Shown: positions 1 to 6,448 of the stretch, in pieces
How the letters are laid out: each line of letters begins with the position of its first letter
How positions within the stretch are numbered: position 1 is the stretch's first letter
From: Thermoguttaceae bacterium
GTDB taxonomy: Bacteria > Planctomycetota > Planctomycetia > Pirellulales > Thermoguttaceae
Reading direction: 5' to 3'
DNA: 15,484 nt
NCBI GenBank assembly: GCA_024653385.1
Contig: JANLFZ010000094.1
Span: 1-15,484, forward strand
Made by a program: the position numbers and the translations under genes
The notes under the pieces: generated by a model
What the model saw: only the letters and a program-made list of their open reading frames with translations
Told to the model about the DNA's origin: nothing
Database searches by the model: none

Positions 1-617
1 TGGTCAACAAGGCGCTTCCTGCCGCGGGCCTGGTGACGATGCACTCGGGCAATGCCAGCGGGCTGGATCGTGCCGCGGGCCGGCTGGTGATCAAGCCTTC
101 CGGCGTGGACTACGACGCGCTGACCCCGGAGATGCTCGTCGAGGTCGACCTGGCCACGGGCGAGGTGGTCGGCTCAACCCTGCGCCCGAGCGTCGATCTG
201 CCGCACCATTTGTTCCTGTACCGGAACATGCCGGGCGTGGCCGGGATCGTCCACACGCACAGCAACTACGCCACGGCCATGGCCGCGTTGGGCCGCCCCA
301 TTCCCGTGTGCCTGACCGCCATTGCCGACGAGTTCGGGGCCGAGATCCCCTGCACTCCCTACGTCGACAACGAGGGCGACCACATCGGCCAGGCCATCCT
401 GAAATACCGCAACCGCGCCCCGGCGATCCTCCTGGGCAACCACGGGGTCTTCGCCTGGGGGCCGACGCCCCACGCCGCCCTGAAGGCCGCCGTGATGATC
501 GAAGACGTGGCCAAGACGGTCCACCTGGCCCTTCAGCTCGGCCAGCCCTACGAACTTCCCCAGGAGGAGATCCGCAAGTGGTACGACCGGTATCATTTCG
601 CGTATGGACAGAAGTGA
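1..617 (+). CDS. araD: L-ribulose-5-phosphate 4-epimerase-like class II aldolase (5' end outside window)
   Basis: The reading frame is already open at base 3 and ends at TGA 615-617, so the gene starts upstream of the window; the ATG at 33 is internal. The protein belongs to the class II aldolase/adducin superfamily, zinc enzymes that either interconvert L-ribulose-5-P and D-xylulose-5-P or cleave fuculose/rhamnulose phosphates. Visible marks are the phosphate-binding GNASG near the start, the KPSG segment, the zinc ligands in VHTHS (His codons at 252 and 258) and the third His in GNHG (codon at 441). The C-terminus (RYHFAYGQK) resembles that of AraD-type epimerases more than FucA aldolases, which favours the 4-epimerase call, but the exact substrate is inferred. 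The isomerase and sugar kinase that follow on the same strand support a role as the last step of a sugar-phosphate route. A cytosolic enzyme is expected. Confidence 0.82.
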   Translation, partial: VNKALPAAGLVTMHSGNASGLDRAAGRLVIKPSGVDYDALTPEMLVEVDLATGEVVGSTLRPSVDLPHHLFLYRNMPGVAGIVHTHSNYATAMAALGRPIPVCLTAIADEFGAEIPCTPYVDNEGDHIGQAILKYRNRAPAILLGNHGVFAWGPTPHAALKAAVMIEDVAKTVHLALQLGQPYELPQEEIRKWYDRYHFAYGQK

Positions 618-620
618 GGG

Positions 621-752
621 GAATGTCGAATGACGAATGTCGAATGACGAAGGACGAAGGACGAAAGAAGATTGAATGACGAAGGATGAAACGGACGGTT
701 TTCGTCATTTGGTTTTCGCCATTCGCCATTCGCCATTCGACCTTCGGCCTTC
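621..752. repeat. Inverted array of tandem 7-bp repeats (GAATGAC / GTCATTC type)
   Basis: The left arm has seven contiguous heptamers at 621-669 (GAATGTC, GAATGAC, GAATGTC, GAATGAC, GAAGGAC, GAAGGAC, GAAAGAA) and three more at 674-694. The right arm, 704-752, has seven heptamers of the complementary type (GTCATTT, GGTTTTC, GCCATTC three times, GACCTTC, GGCCTTC). Together they form a long imperfect hairpin about 130 bp across, with its centre near 690-703. The array begins 3 bp after the stop of the aldolase/epimerase gene and ends just before the isomerase gene. Because 21 bp equals three heptamers, every frame reads as a 7-residue periodic peptide (NDECRMT-like on +, FVIRHSS-like on -). Open frames through it are artefacts. 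Confidence 0.88.
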
Positions 753-766
753 CTATGATCAGCCCC

Positions 767-770
767 GGAG
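767..770 (+). promoter_or_regulatory. Shine-Dalgarno GGAG that fixes the isomerase start
   Basis: GGAG at 767-770 lies 8 bases before ATG 779. The in-frame upstream candidates (ATG 686 and ATG 755) have only heptamer-repeat sequence in front of them, so this site decides the start. Confidence 0.6.
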
Positions 771-778
771 ATGCTAAG

Positions 779-2236
779 ATGCCGTTGGCCCACGCCCCCG
801 TGCGACTCGGTTTCGTGCCCGCGAATCGGGCCGGATTCAGCGACCAGTTAGCCGCGACCATGCGCGACCAGGCGGTCGAGGCGATGCGCCGGGCCGGGGT
901 CGCGCTGGTGGTCCCCTCGCCCGAGGAGACCAAGGTGGGCTGTGTCGAGAACCGCCGCGAGGCGGAGATCTGCGCCGAGTTGTTCCGCCGGGCGAACGTC
1001 GAGGGCATTGTGATCGGGGCCGTCAATTTCGGCGAAGAGCAGGCCGCGGCGTGGACCGTCCGGCAGGCGCGGCTCGACGTGCCGGTGTTGATCTTCGGCT
1101 GCCAGGAGGAAGAGACGCTTACCCCGCGCACCGCCAGGCGCGATGCGTTTTGCGGGCTGTTGTCGATCGGCGAAGTGCTCCGCCAGCTCGGTGTGCGCTA
1201 CTCGGTGGCCCGGCGACCGATCTGCTTTCCCAAGGATCCCTCGTTCGCCCAGGACATCGACTGGTTCAGCCGCGTGTGCCGGGTGGTCGGCGGTCTGCGC
1301 CATGCGCGGTACGGCCAGATCGGCGCCCGGCCCGATGCCTTCTGGACGTGCCGCTACGACGAGAAACAGCTTCAACGTTTGGGACCGACGGCCGTGGTGC
1401 TGGACCTTTCGGAGGTCATTGCCGGAGCCAACGCGGTAGCGGAGTCCGATCCCGAGTTGGCGCGGACCATCGAGTCGATCCGGGCGTATGCCGACACCTC
1501 GGGCGTTCCGCGCGAGAGCCTCCTGCGCAGCGCCCGGCTCGAGGTGTTCCTGCGCCGCTGGCGCGAGGCCAACGCGGTCGATGCCTTGGCCATCCAGTGC
1601 TGGACCTCGCTTCAGAAGAACTTCGGCGTGTGCAGTTGCATGACCATGGCCCGGTTCGGCGACGAGGGATTTCCCAGCGCGTGCGAGGCCGACATTCTCG
1701 GCGCGATGTCGATGCACGCCGCGATGCTGGCCAGCGGCCGGCCCGCTGCCCTGGCCGATTGGAACAACCTGCACAACGAGGACGACGAACTGGCCAACCT
1801 CTGGCACTGCGGGGTCTTTCCCGCGTCGTTTTCCAGCCGCGGGGCGCGGATCGCCGTCCACGAGCTAATGGTGGCCGGCGGCGGGGCGCCGCGCGACCGC
1901 GCCTATGGCGTGGTCGAACTCGTGGCCGATCCCTCGCCGTTGACGCTCTGCCGCGTCACCCAGGACGCCGACGGCGACTGGAAGGCGGTCATCGCCCAAG
2001 GCAACATCGAGCCCAACCGCGCCGAAACCCTCGGCGGCTATGGCTGGTGCCGCATCGAACGCCTCTTGCACCTGTACCGCAACGTACTGTTGAGGCACTT
2101 TCCGCACCACGTGGCGATCACTCAGACCCACGTGGGCAGCGTGCTTTGGGAGGCTCTGGGCAACTACCTCGGCATGGAGGTGTTCCACGCGGCCCAAGAA
2201 ACGCCCGGCCTCTATACGCCCTGGTCGCCGTTCTGA
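779..2236 (+). CDS. L-fucose/L-arabinose isomerase family protein
   Basis: A 485-residue ketol isomerase of the FucI/AraA-related family, expected to convert an aldose such as L-fucose or L-arabinose to its ketose with a divalent metal. The conserved core reads CEADILGA, then LADWNN, then a HCG motif. Glu303 and Asp327 are 24 residues apart, the same spacing as the metal ligands Glu337 and Asp361 of E. coli L-fucose isomerase. Near the C-terminus FPHHVAI offers the histidines expected at the active site. The start was placed at ATG 779 because GGAG precedes it by 8 bases. The frame is open to ATG 686, but that extension only translates the heptamer repeat. ATG 755 is in frame but lacks a ribosome site. 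Neighbours are an AraD-like enzyme upstream and a PfkB kinase downstream, consistent with one catabolic module. Which sugar is used cannot be told from the sequence. Confidence 0.8.
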   Translation: MPLAHAPVRLGFVPANRAGFSDQLAATMRDQAVEAMRRAGVALVVPSPEETKVGCVENRREAEICAELFRRANVEGIVIGAVNFGEEQAAAWTVRQARLDVPVLIFGCQEEETLTPRTARRDAFCGLLSIGEVLRQLGVRYSVARRPICFPKDPSFAQDIDWFSRVCRVVGGLRHARYGQIGARPDAFWTCRYDEKQLQRLGPTAVVLDLSEVIAGANAVAESDPELARTIESIRAYADTSGVPRESLLRSARLEVFLRRWREANAVDALAIQCWTSLQKNFGVCSCMTMARFGDEGFPSACEADILGAMSMHAAMLASGRPAALADWNNLHNEDDELANLWHCGVFPASFSSRGARIAVHELMVAGGGAPRDRAYGVVELVADPSPLTLCRVTQDADGDWKAVIAQGNIEPNRAETLGGYGWCRIERLLHLYRNVLLRHFPHHVAITQTHVGSVLWEALGNYLGMEVFHAAQETPGLYTPWSPF

Positions 2237-2423
2237 ACAGCGCTCGGCAGCGCTCGGCGCGGGTCTTGTCGGCGCTGGGCGCGGGTCTCCCGACCCCGCC
2301 GCCTGCCGCATTGACAGCCGGCCGCAGAACTGCTACCGTCAGACTCGCGTTCGGCGCGGATTTGTCATCGCTCGGCGCGGATCGTCCGCGTTCGGCGCGG
2401 GTCTCCCGACCCTGCCGACGCCG

Positions 2424-2459
2424 GACCGCAGGTCTCGCCGCGCGAGGAGACCTTCGGTC
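2424..2459. repeat. Two-step hairpin in the isomerase-kinase spacer
   Basis: GACCG 2424-2428 pairs with CGGTC 2455-2459. A symmetric 2x2 internal loop follows (CA/TT), then GGTCTC 2431-2436 pairs with GAGACC 2447-2452 around a 10-base loop. There is no following T-run, so it is not a classical terminator. Confidence 0.6.
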
Positions 2460-2543
2460 GGCCAAGGGGTGCGGTCCGGAGACCGCACCCCAGCGCAGCG
2501 CGGTCGGCCAAGGGGCGCGGTCGGGAGACCGCACCCCAGCGCA
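2455..2543. repeat. Two 43-bp direct copies, each containing a GC-rich hairpin
   Basis: Copies at 2455-2497 and 2501-2543 match at all but two positions, and start 46 bp apart. Each contains an 11-bp stem with a 4-base loop. In copy 1, GGGGTGCGGTC 2466-2476 pairs perfectly with GACCGCACCCC 2481-2491. In copy 2, 2512-2522 pairs with 2527-2537 with one mismatch. Copy 1 begins inside the 3' arm of the hairpin at 2424-2459. Confidence 0.8.
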
Positions 2544-2647
2544 CAGCAGACCGTACCCCAGCGCACTGGAGACCGAACCACGGCGCGACGGCGCCGCAAC
2601 GCGATCTTCGTGAACTTTCTCGGACCCGGTTTGGTTTGGAATCGCTC

Positions 2648-3730
2648 ATGACCAGTCTGAACATCCGCAAGGACCCGTGCGAATTGGATTTTCTGTCCCT
2701 CGGGGCGCTCGTTCATCGTCTCGATCCGGGGGTGATCCCGTTCCGCAAGGCCCGCTCGGTCGAGATCCACGTCTCGGGCGGCGAATACAACGTGGCGGCC
2801 GGGTTGTCGGACGCTTTCGGGCTGCGCACGGGCATTGCCACGGCCATGGTCCGCTATGGCATCGGCGAGCTGGTCCAGGCCCGGGTGCGCGAGATGGGGG
2901 TGACGCCCTATTACAAGTGGTTCGACCACGACGGGGTTCGGGGGCCGAACATCGCCACGGTCTACAGTGACCGCGGGTACGGCGTGCGCCCGCCGGTGGT
3001 CTTCTACAACCGGTCGAACGAGGCCGGCGCCATGCTCAAGCCCGGCGACTTCGACTGGGCCGGCATTTTCGGCCGGGGCGTGCGGTGGTTCCATTCCGGC
3101 GGCATCTTCGCCGCCCTCTCCGACACGACCTCGGAGCTGATCGTCGAGGCCATGCAGGCCGCCAAGAAGACCGGCACCATCAACTCGTTCGATCTGAACT
3201 ACCGGGCGAAACTCTGGGCGCCGATCGGCGGGCGCCAGCGCGCCCAGACCGTCCTGCGGCGGATCGTCAGCCAGGTCGATGCCCTGATCGGCAACGAAGA
3301 GGACCTCCAGTTGGGCCTGGGCATTGCCGGCCCCGAGGCGACCTCGAAGTCGAAACTCGATCCCGAGACGTTCTTTGGCTTGATCGGGCGCGTGGTCGAG
3401 CAGTTCCCCAATGTGAAGATGGTCGCCACCACCCTGCGGCAGGTCCACTCGGCCAACCGGCACGATTGGGCGGCCGTGCTCTGGCTGGACGGCCAGCGCT
3501 ACGTCACCCCGACCTGCCAACTCGACGTGCTCGATCGCATCGGGGGCGGCGATGGTTTTGCCGCCGGGTTGATTTACGGACTGATCTCGGGCCGGTCGCC
3601 CGAAGAGGCCCTGCGCCTCGGTTGGGCGCACGGGGCCCTCTTGACCACCTTCCCGGGCGACGTGACCATGGCGACGCTGGCCGAGGTCGAGGCGTTCGCC
3701 AAGGGCGGATCGGCCCGGGTGCAGCGGTAG
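2648..3730 (+). CDS. PfkB-family sugar kinase, 2-keto-3-deoxygluconate kinase-like
   Basis: A 360-residue ribokinase/PfkB-fold kinase that transfers phosphate from ATP to a sugar or keto-sugar acid. The N-terminal substrate motif GGEYNVA is at residues 44-50. FDLNYRAKLW, with Asp182, is typical of KDG kinases. The PfkB C-terminal signature GGGDGFAAG has its catalytic base Asp302; the usual GAGD is GGGD here. I chose ATG 2648; a TTG four codons upstream (2636) is in frame but no better supported, and neither has a strong ribosome site. Family resemblance points to KDG or a related acid, while the neighbours (isomerase, AraD-like enzyme) would call for a ketose kinase. The substrate is therefore open. 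It lies 411 bp after the isomerase and 83 bp before the oxidoreductase, on the same strand. Confidence 0.8.
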   Translation: MTSLNIRKDPCELDFLSLGALVHRLDPGVIPFRKARSVEIHVSGGEYNVAAGLSDAFGLRTGIATAMVRYGIGELVQARVREMGVTPYYKWFDHDGVRGPNIATVYSDRGYGVRPPVVFYNRSNEAGAMLKPGDFDWAGIFGRGVRWFHSGGIFAALSDTTSELIVEAMQAAKKTGTINSFDLNYRAKLWAPIGGRQRAQTVLRRIVSQVDALIGNEEDLQLGLGIAGPEATSKSKLDPETFFGLIGRVVEQFPNVKMVATTLRQVHSANRHDWAAVLWLDGQRYVTPTCQLDVLDRIGGGDGFAAGLIYGLISGRSPEEALRLGWAHGALLTTFPGDVTMATLAEVEAFAKGGSARVQR

Positions 3731-3747
3731 CGCGCCTTGCGAAGCCC

Positions 3748-3759
3748 GTCGCCGGCGAC
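3748..3759. promoter_or_regulatory. Perfect 12-bp palindrome upstream of the oxidoreductase
   Basis: GTCGCCGGCGAC is its own reverse complement and lies 18 bp after the kinase stop and 54 bp before ATG 3814. CATAAT at 3770-3775 could be a -10 element, but I see no matching -35. It may be a small operator or simply GC-rich chance sequence. Confidence 0.25.
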
Positions 3760-3813
3760 CATAATCGGCGGTCGTCTTCGTTCCTCCCCCACCTCCCGAA
3801 GAGAGAGCCAGCC

Positions 3814-5178
3814 ATGAGCCATCCCACCGAGCACGCCTCGTCCCGTCGCGACTTCCTGAAAACCACCGGCCGTCTCACGGCCGCCACGGCGTTGGCGGGC
3901 GTGGCCATCCCGCATGTTCATGCCGCGGAGAACAACACGATCCAGGTCGCCCTGATCGGGTGCGGGGGGCGCGGCACGGGGGCGGCCAGCAACGCCCTGT
4001 CGGTCAAGAACGGCCCGATCAAGCTCGTGGCCATGGCCGACGTCTTCGAACGCAAGCTGTCGGGTAGTTACGCGAACCTCAAACGGCAGCACGAAGCCCA
4101 GGTCGACGTGCCCGAGGAACGCAAGTTCCTCGGATTCGACGCCTACCGCAAGGCGATGGACTGTCTGAAGCCGGGCGACGTCGCGATCTTCGCCACGCCG
4201 CCGGCGTTCCGCTGGGTCCACTTCACCTATGCCATCCAGAAGGGCCTCCATGTGTTCATGGAGAAACCCGTCACGGTCGATGGCCCCACGACGCGGCGCA
4301 TGCTCAAGCTGGCCGAGGAATCGCAGAAAAAGAACCTCAAGGTGGGCGTGGGGCTGATGGTCCGGCATTGCCGCGGCCGGCAGCAACTGTTCGACCGCAT
4401 CAAGTCGGGCGAGATCGGCGACATCGTGGCGCTGCGTGCCTACCGCATGGGCTCCGGCGGGGGCACCGCCGGCCCCAAGCCCGAGAACCAGAGCGAACTG
4501 CTCTACCAGGTCCAGCGATTCCACGCCTTCCTCTGGGCCAGCGGGGGCGTGTACAGCGACTACTATATCCACCAGATCGACGAGTGCTCGTGGATGAAGG
4601 ACGCCTGGCCGATCAAGGCGCAAGCCGTCGGCGGGCGGCACTTCCGCGGCAACTCGCTCGACCAGAACTTCGATACCTACTCGGTCGAGTACACCTATCC
4701 CGACGGCACGAAGCTGTTCTACTACGGGCGGAACATCCCCGGCTGCCACAACGAGTTCGCCAGCTATGCCCACGGCACCAAGGGCGCGGCGATCATCTCG
4801 ACCTCGAGCCACACGCCGGGCCGCGTGCGCACGTTCAAGGGTCACAACATGACCAAGGACGAACTCTTGTGGGCCTTTCCCCAGCCCGAGAAAAGCCCCT
4901 ACCAGCTCGAGTGGGACGACCTGATCGACGCGATCCGGCAAGACAAGCCCTACAACGAGGCCAAGCGCGGGGCCGAAGCGAGCCTGGTGACGTCGATGGG
5001 CCGCATGGCCGCCCACACGGGACAGATCGTCACGTTCGACGAGATGCTGAACCACCCGCACGAGTTCGCCCCCGATGTCGACAAACTGACCGATCGTTCT
5101 CCGGCCCCGCTGACGTTGGGCCGCGACGGCAAGTACCCTGTCCCGCAGCCCGGGCTGATCAAACAGCGCGAGTACTGA
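3814..5178 (+). CDS. Tat-exported Gfo/Idh/MocA family oxidoreductase
   Basis: A 454-residue NAD(P)-dependent oxidoreductase of the glucose-fructose oxidoreductase / inositol dehydrogenase family. The N-terminus is a clear twin-arginine signal: SSRRDFLK (Arg11-Arg12), an Ala-rich hydrophobic stretch, and AHA-like processing near HVHAAE. The Rossmann nucleotide loop GCGGRG is at 49-54, the family EKP motif is Glu150-Lys151-Pro152, and the catalytic-type HxxD is His253-Asp256. ATG 3814 is preceded by GAGAGAG at 3800-3806. Such Tat-tagged members are numerous in planctomycetes; many family members keep a tightly bound cofactor, which would let the enzyme work outside the cytoplasm. The position after the sugar kinase suggests carbohydrate oxidation or epimerisation, but the substrate is not identifiable. 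The gene probably closes the sugar module, since an inverted repeat and a new promoter follow. Confidence 0.88.
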   Translation: MSHPTEHASSRRDFLKTTGRLTAATALAGVAIPHVHAAENNTIQVALIGCGGRGTGAASNALSVKNGPIKLVAMADVFERKLSGSYANLKRQHEAQVDVPEERKFLGFDAYRKAMDCLKPGDVAIFATPPAFRWVHFTYAIQKGLHVFMEKPVTVDGPTTRRMLKLAEESQKKNLKVGVGLMVRHCRGRQQLFDRIKSGEIGDIVALRAYRMGSGGGTAGPKPENQSELLYQVQRFHAFLWASGGVYSDYYIHQIDECSWMKDAWPIKAQAVGGRHFRGNSLDQNFDTYSVEYTYPDGTKLFYYGRNIPGCHNEFASYAHGTKGAAIISTSSHTPGRVRTFKGHNMTKDELLWAFPQPEKSPYQLEWDDLIDAIRQDKPYNEAKRGAEASLVTSMGRMAAHTGQIVTFDEMLNHPHEFAPDVDKLTDRSPAPLTLGRDGKYPVPQPGLIKQREY

Positions 5179-5185
5179 GGCGACG

Positions 5186-5220
5186 CGCTTTGCCGGGCAG
5201 GAAGGGCGGTCCGCAAAGCG
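5186..5220. terminator. 8-bp inverted repeat after the oxidoreductase gene (terminator or operator)
   Basis: CGCTTTGC 5186-5193 and GCAAAGCG 5213-5220 are perfect inverted copies with a 19-base spacer. They sit 8 bp after the stop codon. There is no T-run, so termination is uncertain. The right arm abuts the -35 hexamer at 5221, so an operator role is equally possible. Confidence 0.35.
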
Positions 5221-5249
5221 TTGAAAACGTGTCGCGCGGGCGGGATAAT
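5221..5249 (+). promoter_or_regulatory. Sigma70-like promoter for the threonine aldolase-miaA pair
   Basis: TTGAAA at 5221-5226 (5 of 6 to TTGACA), a 17-bp spacer, and GATAAT at 5244-5249 (5 of 6 to TATAAT). Both hexamers stand out in GC-rich surroundings. Transcription would start near 5256, giving a leader of about 90 bases that contains the inverted repeat at 5272-5322. Confidence 0.5.
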
Positions 5250-5271
5250 GGGGTTCTTGGTAGCCGTTCCC

Positions 5272-5322
5272 GGGCACTGTCCCGGTTTTCGCGGCGAAGG
5301 AGCGCGAAAATGGGAGTGTCCC
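5272..5322. repeat. Imperfect inverted repeat in the threonine aldolase leader
   Basis: The inner stem is TTTTCGCG 5286-5293 with CGCGAAAA 5303-5310 around a 9-base loop. The outer arms are GGGCACTGTCCC 5272-5283 and GGGAGTGTCCC 5312-5322, which pair with small bulges. I associate GGGACAGTCCC-type palindromes with dispersed intergenic repeats in planctomycete genomes; that link is from memory and not tested here. No T-run follows. Confidence 0.7.
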
Positions 5323-5344
5323 TTTCGGGCGTGAAGGGACTGCC

Positions 5345-6418
5345 ATGCCTCACGACGTACTCGATTTCCGCAGCGACACGGTGACCCGGCCTACCCCGGC
5401 CATGCGCAAGGCCATGGCCGAGGCCGAGGTCGGCGACGACGTGCTCGGCGACGACCCGACGGTGCTTCGCCTTCAGGAGCGGGTGGCCGGCATCCTGGGC
5501 AAGGAGGCGGCGCTTTTCGTGCCCTCGGGCACGATGTCGAACCTCATTGCCGTGCGGCTGCACTGCAAGCCGGGCGAGGAATTCCTCTGCGAGGCCGGCT
5601 GCCACGTCTACAACTTCGAGCAAGCCGGGTACGCGCAGCTTTGCGGCGTGGCGGCCCGGGCCGTCGAGGGGACGCACGGCGTCCTCCGGGTCGAGCAGCT
5701 CGAGGGACTGATCCGCCCCGACAACGCCCACTTCGCGCGCACCCGCATGGTCGCCCTCGAGAACACCCACAACCGCGGCGGCGGCCGGATCCAACCCTAT
5801 GCCCACGTCGAGGCCATCACGCGTTGGGCCCACGACCACGGGTTGACGACCCATCTGGACGGCGCGCGGCTCTTCAACGCGGTCGTGGCCACCGGCATCG
5901 AGCCGACGCGGTGGACGCGCCACTTCGACACGGTCAGCGTCTGCTTCAGCAAGGGTCTCGGCGCGCCGGTAGGTTCGGCCCTGTCCGGCCCGCGCGATTG
6001 GATCGCCGAGGCGGTCCGCCACCGCAAGGTGCTCGGCGGCGGGATGCGCCAGGCCGGAGTATTGGCGGCCGCGGCCCTGTTTGCCCTGGAGCACCACGTG
6101 GACCGTCTGGCCGAGGACCACGCCAATGCCCAGCGTCTGGCCGAGGGCATTCGCGGGATCGATCGGCTCCGCCTCGACCCGCCCACGGTCGACACGAACC
6201 TCGTGTTCTTCCACGTCGATCGGGCCTGGGGCCCGGCGGCCGAGTTCTCGGCCGAATTGAAGCGTCGCGGGCTGTTGATGCTTGCCACCAGTCCGACGAT
6301 GATCCGCGCCGCCACGCACCTCGATGTGGACCGCGACGACGTGGAGCGCGCGATCGGCATCCTGGCGGAGGTCGCCGCGCTGCGAAGGCCCTCGCAACGG
6401 CCCGCGGAGGTGTCGTGA
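5345..6418 (+). CDS. ltaE: Low-specificity L-threonine aldolase
   Basis: A 357-residue PLP enzyme of fold type I that splits L-threonine or L-allo-threonine to glycine and acetaldehyde. Recognisable parts are the N-terminal DFRSDTVTRPTPAMR, the GDDVLGDDPTV segment, the aromatic-stacking His87 (in CHVYNFE), ENTHNRGGG, the PLP aspartate in HLDGARL, and the Schiff-base Lys203 in CFSKGLGAPVGS. The length fits the family. ATG 5345 has GAAGGGA at 5333-5339, five bases upstream. It probably provides glycine and one-carbon balance in the cytosol. miaA begins 30 bp after its stop, so the two are likely co-transcribed from the promoter at 5221-5249. Confidence 0.92.
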   Translation: MPHDVLDFRSDTVTRPTPAMRKAMAEAEVGDDVLGDDPTVLRLQERVAGILGKEAALFVPSGTMSNLIAVRLHCKPGEEFLCEAGCHVYNFEQAGYAQLCGVAARAVEGTHGVLRVEQLEGLIRPDNAHFARTRMVALENTHNRGGGRIQPYAHVEAITRWAHDHGLTTHLDGARLFNAVVATGIEPTRWTRHFDTVSVCFSKGLGAPVGSALSGPRDWIAEAVRHRKVLGGGMRQAGVLAAAALFALEHHVDRLAEDHANAQRLAEGIRGIDRLRLDPPTVDTNLVFFHVDRAWGPAAEFSAELKRRGLLMLATSPTMIRAATHLDVDRDDVERAIGILAEVAALRRPSQRPAEVS

Positions 6419-6448
6419 CGGTTCGCGAAGTCCGCCTCCCTCGCGCCG

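Larger units (their letters stand above)
2237..2647. other. 411-bp non-coding spacer packed with GC-rich hairpin repeats
   Basis: No convincing gene lies here; frames through it give low-complexity Arg/Pro/Ala peptides. The left half carries CG[C/T]TCGGCGCGG at 2251-2262, 2348-2359, 2369-2380 and 2389-2400, and GGTCTCCCGACC at 2284-2295 and 2400-2411. The right half carries the reverse complement form GGTCGGGAGACC (2519-2530) inside two 43-bp copies. The right end (2544-2600) decays into partial copies of GGAGACCG and CCCCAGCGCA. The tract separates the isomerase from the sugar kinase, so it could act as an mRNA stabiliser or attenuator inside an operon, or mark an operon boundary. Confidence 0.75.

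Noticed and set aside
621..752. CRISPR array
   Set aside because: The repeat is 7 bp with no spacers and is arranged in two opposing arms; there are no cas genes nearby.
2455..2543. CRISPR or attachment-site pair
   Set aside because: The two 43-bp copies are separated by only 3 bp and sit among degenerate hairpins; no integrase or cas gene is present.
2636..2647. TTG start four codons upstream of the kinase ATG
   Set aside because: No better ribosome site than ATG 2648, and kinase similarity starts after the ATG.
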